This document shows, in pieces, positions 6,717 through 11,466 of a stretch of DNA of 11,466 nt. How positions within the stretch are numbered: the first letter of the stretch is position 1; every line of letters starts with the position of its first letter. The DNA is taken from contig DAOVNN010000053.1 of the NCBI GenBank assembly GCA_030630165.1, forward strand, positions 1 to 11,466. The letters are read 5' to 3'. The notes below the pieces were generated by a model. That model ran no database searches and was not told the origin of the DNA. It saw nothing but the letters and a program-made list of their open reading frames with translations. This stretch comes from Candidatus Krumholzibacteriota bacterium (GTDB lineage: Bacteria > Krumholzibacteriota > Krumholzibacteriia > Krumholzibacteriales > Krumholzibacteriaceae). The translations under genes and the position numbers were made by a program.

Positions 6717-7697
6717 ATGCTGATGAGACTTGTTCAATATAAAGGGAAGCTCGCCGCGGCATTGCTGCTGATTATCGCCTCGGTTGTTGTGATTCACGGC
6801 TGCGGAGGGGGAGGAAGCGACACAGAGGGAGCAGAGTCGGCTTCCGTCGCGATCATTTTCTCAAGCGACATGCTGGGAAAGATACGTTCATGCGGATGCA
6901 CGGTGGAGGATACGGGCGGCCTTGGCCGACGGGCTACATATACCGAAAAGGTCAGGGAGGGTTCGAGAGAGGTCCTGGTCCTCGACGTGGGGGACGCATT
7001 CAGTCTCGACCTGTCATTCACGAAAAAGGAAGCCGAACTGACGATGGAGAGTTTCAACCTGATAGGTGTCGACGTCTTCACGCCCGGAGAGATCGAGTTC
7101 ATATTCGGTCTGCCTTTTCTGAAGGCGGCTGCGGAGAACGCGGAGTTCGAGGTGATAGCTGCGAACATCGTCGATCCTTTGACCGGTCTGCCAATTTTCG
7201 GAAAACAGTATACAGTGATCACGCTGAAAGGCGGATTGCGGATAGCAATAACCGGTGTCCTGGATGAGACGATAAAGTTTCCGGCCTACATCGACAGGTC
7301 GGCATTCAAGGTCGAACCCGTCGAACGTACACTCAGGAAGGTCGTTCCCCTCATGAAGAGAGATGCCGACGTTCTCATCCTTCTGAGCCACATGGGGCTG
7401 GACAGGACGAGAGATCTCCTCGTCAGGGTGAAGGATTTCGACCTTGCCGTGACGGGGCATGGCAAGCCTTTGATGAAAAAGACCGAAAAGGTGGGGGAGA
7501 CCCTCCTGCTGGGGACCGGTGGGCTCGGACAGTATCTCGGACGGATCGATATGGAGCTGTCTTCCTCGGGAAGTATGGAATACGGCAGAATGAGGCTCAT
7601 TCCCCTGTCTGACGATATCGAGATCCATCCGGGGATACGCGAGATTTTCAGGGCCTATGGCGTTCCCCTGACCGACAAGGAGGCCGGTACACACTGA
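6717..7697 (+). CDS. Lipoprotein metallophosphoesterase / 5'-nucleotidase-like, CGC-motif type
   Basis: 326 residues. The start is ATG 6717 with AGGA six bases upstream; ATG 6723 is possible and only two residues shorter. The long in-frame extension upstream is antisense to the TPR gene and is rejected. The signal peptide ends in VIHGC (Cys29), followed by a Gly-rich tether. A calcineurin-like phosphoesterase fold of the UshA N-terminal type follows: SSDMLG (D51), SCGC (C59, C61) with GGLGRRATY, VLDVGDAF (D93), ANIVD (N150), LLSHMG (H225), VTGHGKP (H248). Relative to UshA the DxH histidine is leucine, and the GNHE motif reads PGEIEF. Cys-Gly-Cys followed by GGLxRRA resembles a lipoprotein branch often found near redox genes, as I recall it. 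It lacks the UshA C-terminal substrate domain. Activity on nucleotides is therefore uncertain. It is transcribed divergently from the kinase operon. Confidence 0.8.
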   Translation: MLMRLVQYKGKLAAALLLIIASVVVIHGCGGGGSDTEGAESASVAIIFSSDMLGKIRSCGCTVEDTGGLGRRATYTEKVREGSREVLVLDVGDAFSLDLSFTKKEAELTMESFNLIGVDVFTPGEIEFIFGLPFLKAAAENAEFEVIAANIVDPLTGLPIFGKQYTVITLKGGLRIAITGVLDETIKFPAYIDRSAFKVEPVERTLRKVVPLMKRDADVLILLSHMGLDRTRDLLVRVKDFDLAVTGHGKPLMKKTEKVGETLLLGTGGLGQYLGRIDMELSSSGSMEYGRMRLIPLSDDIEIHPGIREIFRAYGVPLTDKEAGTH

Positions 7698-7760
7698 CCT
7701 GCAGCAAAGCGGCCGACGAATCGCTCTAACCCGCTGATTTATCGGTAATTCAAAATATGG

Positions 7761-7789
7761 TTGACATGCCGCAGACAGAGTATTAATTT
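7761..7789 (+). promoter_or_regulatory. Probable sigma-70 promoter for the stand-alone lipoprotein
   Basis: A consensus TTGACA at 7761-7766 is followed by the AT-rich TATTAATTT. TAATTT at 7784-7789 gives 17-base spacing but is a poor -10; TATTAA at 7781-7786 is better but only 14 bases away. The start would leave a leader of about 90 bases before ATG 7883. The rest of 7698-7882 shows no gene and no T-tailed hairpin. Confidence 0.4.
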
Positions 7790-7882
7790 TTCAGCGTTAC
7801 AATTTGTCTACAGTAAGGTGAGATACTTCCTGCTTAACGCAAGAGGGTAGAATCAATTAACTTCCTACAAAGGAGCGTATCC

Positions 7883-8668
7883 ATGTCGAAGTTCATCTCG
7901 ACAGTTCTTGCGACCGTAGTTGTAGCTGGTCTGTTAGCAGGCTGCGGCGGCAAACTCGATGAGACCTATCAGATGGTCACCATCAGGGAAGCCGGCCATG
8001 CTCATATCTCCAGCCCCGGATTCAAATTCAGCTTCGACACCCCGGATTTCATCGTTGCGCACGGCGACATCGCTCTTGTGAGGGAAGGCAATCTTATCGA
8101 GTTCTTCACCGGTATGGATCTCGAGAACAAGCTCAAGCAGGTCGAGGGCAAGAAGTTCGTCGTGGGTTCAAGGAAGATCTTCTCTCCCATCACTCATTTC
8201 ACGATCGATTTCTTTGTTGCCGGCGGTGACACGATCGAAGTCGGCGAGCCTTACAGCGTTTCTTTCCCGCCGATGCTCAAGGGATTCGACGAGGGTGAGT
8301 ACGAGGATATCGATATCAGCACGCTCGGCCCGCAGACGAACAAGCTCAAGGATATCTTCAACACGAGGTTCAAGGTCGAAAAGGCCGTCATCACCTACGA
8401 AGAAGTCAAGTGGACGGGAGACCCTGAGATGGTTTACGTCCTCAACTATCCCAATGTCAGATTCTTCATCGAGGAAGTCTCTCCCGAGATGGAGATCGTC
8501 CTCAAGGCCTGCATGGCCGAGAACTACTACTTCGACGGCGGTGTCAGCTACGGCGACAGACCACCCACAAGCACGAGAAACTACCGCACCAGCTCCAAGA
8601 TCGCCGGTCCGGTCGAGCTCAAGTACGTGCGTTACGCAGGAAACGTAATTCCCGTCGTAAGTCAGTAA
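7883..8668 (+). CDS. Lipoprotein of unknown function
   Basis: 261 residues. ATG 7883 has AAAGGAG seven bases upstream. The signal peptide is classic: MSKF, a hydrophobic core, lipobox LAGC (Cys21), then Gly-Gly-Lys. The mature protein is mixed α/β by pattern, acidic and aromatic, with motifs such as FKFSFDTPDFIVAHGD, FDEGEYEDIDIS and a C-terminal PVELKYVRYAGNVIPV strand. No transmembrane segment, repeat or catalytic signature was recognised. Lysine is nearly always AAG and leucine mostly CTC, a more uniform codon choice than in neighbouring genes, which suggests high expression. It stands alone, with a promoter-like element upstream and a strong terminator 27 bases after the stop. I infer an abundant envelope lipoprotein and can say no more about its role. 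Confidence 0.9.
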   Translation: MSKFISTVLATVVVAGLLAGCGGKLDETYQMVTIREAGHAHISSPGFKFSFDTPDFIVAHGDIALVREGNLIEFFTGMDLENKLKQVEGKKFVVGSRKIFSPITHFTIDFFVAGGDTIEVGEPYSVSFPPMLKGFDEGEYEDIDISTLGPQTNKLKDIFNTRFKVEKAVITYEEVKWTGDPEMVYVLNYPNVRFFIEEVSPEMEIVLKACMAENYYFDGGVSYGDRPPTSTRNYRTSSKIAGPVELKYVRYAGNVIPVVSQ

Positions 8669-8694
8669 GACAGATCGACAGAAAAAGAATGCGT

Positions 8695-8725
8695 GCGGCC
8701 CCGGATCTTCCGGGGCCGCTTTTTT
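8695..8725 (+). terminator. Rho-independent terminator
   Basis: A perfect 11-base-pair GC-rich stem (GCGGCCCCGGA, loop TCT, TCCGGGGCCGC) is directly followed by six T residues. It ends the lipoprotein transcript. The minus strand lacks an adjacent T-run, so it acts in one direction. Confidence 0.95.
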
Positions 8726-8833
8726 ATCCAGCGACCGGTCCGGACAAATCAGGCCTTTACACTTGACCCTCCGGTCCAGTGTGGATTAGGTTAGATTGTC
8801 CGTAAGATCAGGGCATCATTTTCAGGAGGACAG

Positions 8834-9793
8834 ATGACGGGCAAGATGACGGTGGGGGACCGGGTAGAACGGGTAATGGTCGTATCAAAAAAGATCAGGA
8901 GGGATTTCTCCGGCGGGAATTTCCTCCTTTTTCAGTTCAGTGACCGCGACGGGATCCTGAAAGGAGTCTGGTGGGAGCCTACTAAAGAGGCCGAGACCTC
9001 GATAGGGATAAATGACGTTGTCAAGGTCGGAGGAGAGATCACCGAATACCAGGGCGGTTTTCAGCTCAAGGTTGCCTGGATGGAGAAGCTGGAGGAGGGC
9101 GATTACGATCCATCGATATTTCTACCGACCAGCGCGAGAAATGCGGATGAGGTCTTTCAGTCGATCTCAGATGTCATCTCCTCGATAGGGAACACTCATT
9201 TGAAGCAGCTCCTCGAGAGTATCTTCGACGGGGAGGGATTCCGCGACGATTTTCTCCGGGCTCCAGCGGCGAAAGGCTGGCATCACGCCTGGGTGGGCGG
9301 GCTCTCTGAACACGTTCTGGACATGGCACGGCTTGCCGACCGCGCTGCAGAGGTGTATTCCCCTGTTGACAGGGATATCCTGATGGCGGGTGTACTTCTG
9401 CATGACATCGGAAAGATGGATGAACTGTCGGTCACGAATCACATCAACTACTCCGACAAGGGTCGGCTGCTCGGCCACATAACGCTCGGTTACGAGATGC
9501 TTGAGTGTTTGATCAGGGAGATGCAGGACTTTCCGGAAGAGCTTGCGATGAGACTAAAGCATATGATCCTCAGCCATCATGGCAATCTCGAGCATGGATC
9601 ACCCGTGGTGCCGATGACGGTCGAAGCTATGCTGCTCCACTATCTTGATAATCTCGATGCCCAGATCCGCGGCGTTCTTACTGTGATAGAGAAAAGCGGG
9701 GACGAGGGAGACTGGACCGAGTATGTCAAGCTTCTCGACAGATTTATTTTCAAGGGTCACCCGGAAGACGGATCGAACAGCGGAGAGGAATAG
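8834..9793 (+). CDS. YhaM-like OB-fold/HD-domain 3'-5' exoribonuclease
   Basis: 319 residues, close to the usual 310-320 for YhaM. AGGAGG lies four bases before the ATG. The N-terminal OB-fold nucleic-acid-binding domain spans about 8-90 (GNFLLFQFSDRDGILKGVWW). The HD hydrolase domain spans about 145-300, with the family signature WHHAWVGGLSEH (H160), the HD pair H190-D191 in LLHDIGK, H215, HH at 248-249 in LSHHG, and D272 in YLDNLDAQ. These are the expected metal ligands. YhaM enzymes degrade RNA or DNA from the 3' end in a metal-dependent way in the cytoplasm; they are best known from Firmicutes. First gene of a tight run with alr (4-base gap) and deoC. A TTGACC at 8763-8768 could be its -35, but no convincing -10 follows. 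A non-nuclease HD phosphohydrolase is less likely. Confidence 0.85.
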   Translation: MTGKMTVGDRVERVMVVSKKIRRDFSGGNFLLFQFSDRDGILKGVWWEPTKEAETSIGINDVVKVGGEITEYQGGFQLKVAWMEKLEEGDYDPSIFLPTSARNADEVFQSISDVISSIGNTHLKQLLESIFDGEGFRDDFLRAPAAKGWHHAWVGGLSEHVLDMARLADRAAEVYSPVDRDILMAGVLLHDIGKMDELSVTNHINYSDKGRLLGHITLGYEMLECLIREMQDFPEELAMRLKHMILSHHGNLEHGSPVVPMTVEAMLLHYLDNLDAQIRGVLTVIEKSGDEGDWTEYVKLLDRFIFKGHPEDGSNSGEE

Positions 9794-9797
9794 ACGG

Positions 9798-10964
9798 ATG
9801 GACAGATTTCCTTCCTGGGTTGAAGTCGATCTTGACGCCTTTGAGTGGAACATCGGGCTGGTCCGCGACCTCGTGCCTGACGGAGTTCGCATCCTTCTCG
9901 TCGTCAAGGCCGATGCCTACGGCCACGGTGCAGTGAGGATCTCGCAGCATGCTGCCGAATGCGGGGTCGACATGCTCGGGGTAGCTACACTCGATGAGGG
10001 CAGGGAGCTACGCGGCGCAGGGATTGAACTCCCGATACTCATACTCAGCCCCGTTCTTCGCGAGGAACTCGATGAGGTCCTCGAAAACGACCTGGCCGTG
10101 TCGGCCTCATCGGTCGAGTTCGCTATGGCTGCTTCAGCGGAGGCGGTAAGGCGCGGGACGACGTGCAGGATGCATGTAGAAGTCGATACGGGTATGGGAC
10201 GCGCTGGACTGCCGCCGGGCTCCGCCGTTGAGGCGATATCCCGGATGACTGGAATGGAGGGCCTCAAGCTCGAGGGGATATTCACGCACTTTCCCGCATC
10301 CGACGTCGATTCCGATTATACCGGCGATCAGATCGATTCATTCACCACGATTCTCGATGAGCTCTCTGAGGCCGGCATTACATTCGAATTTGTTCACACG
10401 GCCAACAGCGCCGCGATAATCAACTTTCCCGCTTCGCACTTCAATATGATCAGACCGGGACTTCTTGTCTATGGACACTCTCCGTCGCTGACTCTCCACG
10501 GCAAGGTAGATGTAAGGCCCGTTTTGAGCTTCAAGTCCAGGCTTCTTCTGGTGCGGGAGATCCCGGCAGGCTCAAGCGTGAGCTACGGCCGGACATTCGT
10601 CGCGCCGTCCGACATGACCATAGGTGTTATTGCTGCCGGATACGGCCACGGGATGAGTCATCGTCTGTCCAACAGGGGCGAGGTCCTGTTCAGGGGCACC
10701 TATGTACCGATCGTCGGAAGGGTGACGATGGACATGACGATGATCGACCTCACCGGCTTTGACGATCCAGCCTCGGGTGAAGAGGTCGTGATCTTCGGGA
10801 ACCAGGGCGAAAAGAAGCTCAGTGTCGACGATGTGGCCGGGTGGGATGGAAGTCTCAATTACGAGGTCCTCTGCAGGATCAGCAAGAGGGTTGTGCGGAT
10901 CTACATGAAGAGCGGTCGAGTAGAAAGCCTCAAGTCGCTTCTTGGAATCCACGAAAGTCTTTAA
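9798..10964 (+). CDS. alr: Alanine racemase
   Basis: 388 residues, normal for the family. It converts L-alanine to D-alanine for peptidoglycan with pyridoxal phosphate in the cytoplasm. The PLP lysine is K37 in VVKADAYGHGA, DTGMGRAGL contains R135, and THFPASD and HTANSAA are in place. The second catalytic base is Tyr263 in VSYGRTF. The later GYxDG signature reads GYGHG here and the GRVCMDQ motif reads GRVTMDM, two conservative-looking departures near the substrate entrance. The start at 9798 follows the upstream stop by four bases; a longer in-frame start at 9723 would overlap the nuclease gene and adds residues not seen in the family. The Shine-Dalgarno is weak (GAGAGG), consistent with coupling to the gene before it. 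Confidence 0.97.
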   Translation: MDRFPSWVEVDLDAFEWNIGLVRDLVPDGVRILLVVKADAYGHGAVRISQHAAECGVDMLGVATLDEGRELRGAGIELPILILSPVLREELDEVLENDLAVSASSVEFAMAASAEAVRRGTTCRMHVEVDTGMGRAGLPPGSAVEAISRMTGMEGLKLEGIFTHFPASDVDSDYTGDQIDSFTTILDELSEAGITFEFVHTANSAAIINFPASHFNMIRPGLLVYGHSPSLTLHGKVDVRPVLSFKSRLLLVREIPAGSSVSYGRTFVAPSDMTIGVIAAGYGHGMSHRLSNRGEVLFRGTYVPIVGRVTMDMTMIDLTGFDDPASGEEVVIFGNQGEKKLSVDDVAGWDGSLNYEVLCRISKRVVRIYMKSGRVESLKSLLGIHESL

Positions 10965-10978
10965 ACCGGAGAATCGCC

Positions 10979-11466
10979 ATGGAACTGAATCGCCTCATAG
11001 ACCACACTGTGCTCAAGCCGGATGCGACTGACGATGATGTCAGGCGCCTCTGCGCCGAGGCTATCGAGCACGATTTCTTCTCCGCTGTAGTCAATACGCA
11101 TTTTGTCCCTCTCGTGGCCGAAGAGGTCTCCGGCACGCGCGTAAAGGTCTGCTCGATATCCGGATTTCCCCTTGGGGCCGTCGACTCGGAGGTCAAGGCC
11201 TTCGAGGCTCACCGGGCAGTCGAGCGGGGGGCCGACGAGATCGATATGGTGATCAATGTGGGCGCCGTCAAGGCGGGTGACTGGGATTTCGTCCGCCAGG
11301 ATATCGAACTGGTCAAGAAAGGGTGCGGCGACGCCCTTCTGAAGGTCATCATCGAAGCAGCTCTGCTGACCGATGAAGAGAAGGTAACTGCCTGCAGGGC
11401 AGTCATGACGGCGGGCGCGCAGTTTGCCAAATCTTCGACCGGATTCGGGCCTCCCGGCGCGAATCC
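10979..11466 (+). CDS. deoC: Deoxyribose-phosphate aldolase, partial (3' end outside window)
   Basis: About 162 residues of an expected 220-250 are visible. The enzyme cleaves 2-deoxyribose 5-phosphate to acetaldehyde and glyceraldehyde 3-phosphate in nucleoside salvage. The opening LIDHTVLKPDAT is diagnostic. CSISGFPLGA, the acidic D89 in DEIDMVINVGA, LKVIIEAALLTDEEK, and the Schiff-base lysine K151 in FAKSSTGFGPPGA all match DeoC. ATG 10979 has GGAG seven bases upstream and follows the alr stop by 14 bases, so it is probably co-transcribed with yhaM-like and alr. The frame is intact up to the window edge. Confidence 0.97.
   Translation, partial: MELNRLIDHTVLKPDATDDDVRRLCAEAIEHDFFSAVVNTHFVPLVAEEVSGTRVKVCSISGFPLGAVDSEVKAFEAHRAVERGADEIDMVINVGAVKAGDWDFVRQDIELVKKGCGDALLKVIIEAALLTDEEKVTACRAVMTAGAQFAKSSTGFGPPGAN

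Noticed and set aside
7759..7773. GG-N10-GC in the lipoprotein upstream region as a second sigma-54 promoter
   Set aside because: Only the GG and GC dinucleotides fit; TGGCA and TTGC are absent. The same bases hold a better sigma-70 -35 (TTGACA).
8897..8933. AGGAGG...CCTCCT followed by T residues inside the YhaM-like gene, resembling a terminator or attenuator
   Set aside because: Only six base pairs around a 20-base loop; weak, and inside a well-conserved OB-fold coding stretch.

Overview
The window reads as a gene-dense stretch of a Gram-negative bacterial chromosome with GC in the mid-to-high 50s by eye. Signs of an outer membrane are a β-barrel-like exported protein and several lipoproteins with clear lipoboxes (IIAGC, LVAC, IHGC, LAGC). 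A YhaM-type nuclease next to alanine racemase and DeoC, and glycine-rich starts to the mature lipoproteins, would fit a poorly cultured lineage near the FCB (Fibrobacteres-Chlorobi-Bacteroidetes) supergroup. That placement is inference and weak. No tRNA, rRNA, insertion sequence, prophage or CRISPR array was seen. No gap between genes exceeds 200 bases.

Minus strand, 6560 down to 1: two back-to-back transcription units. The first encodes a TPR lipoprotein, a membrane histidine kinase with a periplasmic sensor domain, and an NtrC-type response regulator carrying the GAFTGA loop that contacts sigma-54. The second encodes an exported all-helical repeat protein, a small lipoprotein ending in the same kind of helical hairpin, and a β-barrel-like protein cut by the window edge. 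The 192-base gap between the units holds a good sigma-54 -24/-12 promoter, correctly placed for the second unit. About 90 bases further upstream is a 16-base near-perfect palindrome suited to an NtrC-type activator. I read the six genes as one envelope-sensing circuit: lipoprotein and kinase sense, the regulator activates sigma-54 RNA polymerase, and the output is three envelope proteins. I do not recognise this output set as a named system.

Plus strand, 6717 to the right end: a lipoprotein of the metallophosphoesterase/5'-nucleotidase type with a CGC motif and a degenerate metal site is transcribed divergently from the kinase operon across a shared AT-rich region with a dyad. Next is a stand-alone lipoprotein of unknown function with its own promoter-like region and a textbook terminator. 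Last is a tight housekeeping run: YhaM-like OB-fold/HD nuclease, alanine racemase (alr), and the first part of deoxyribose-phosphate aldolase (deoC), cut by the right edge.
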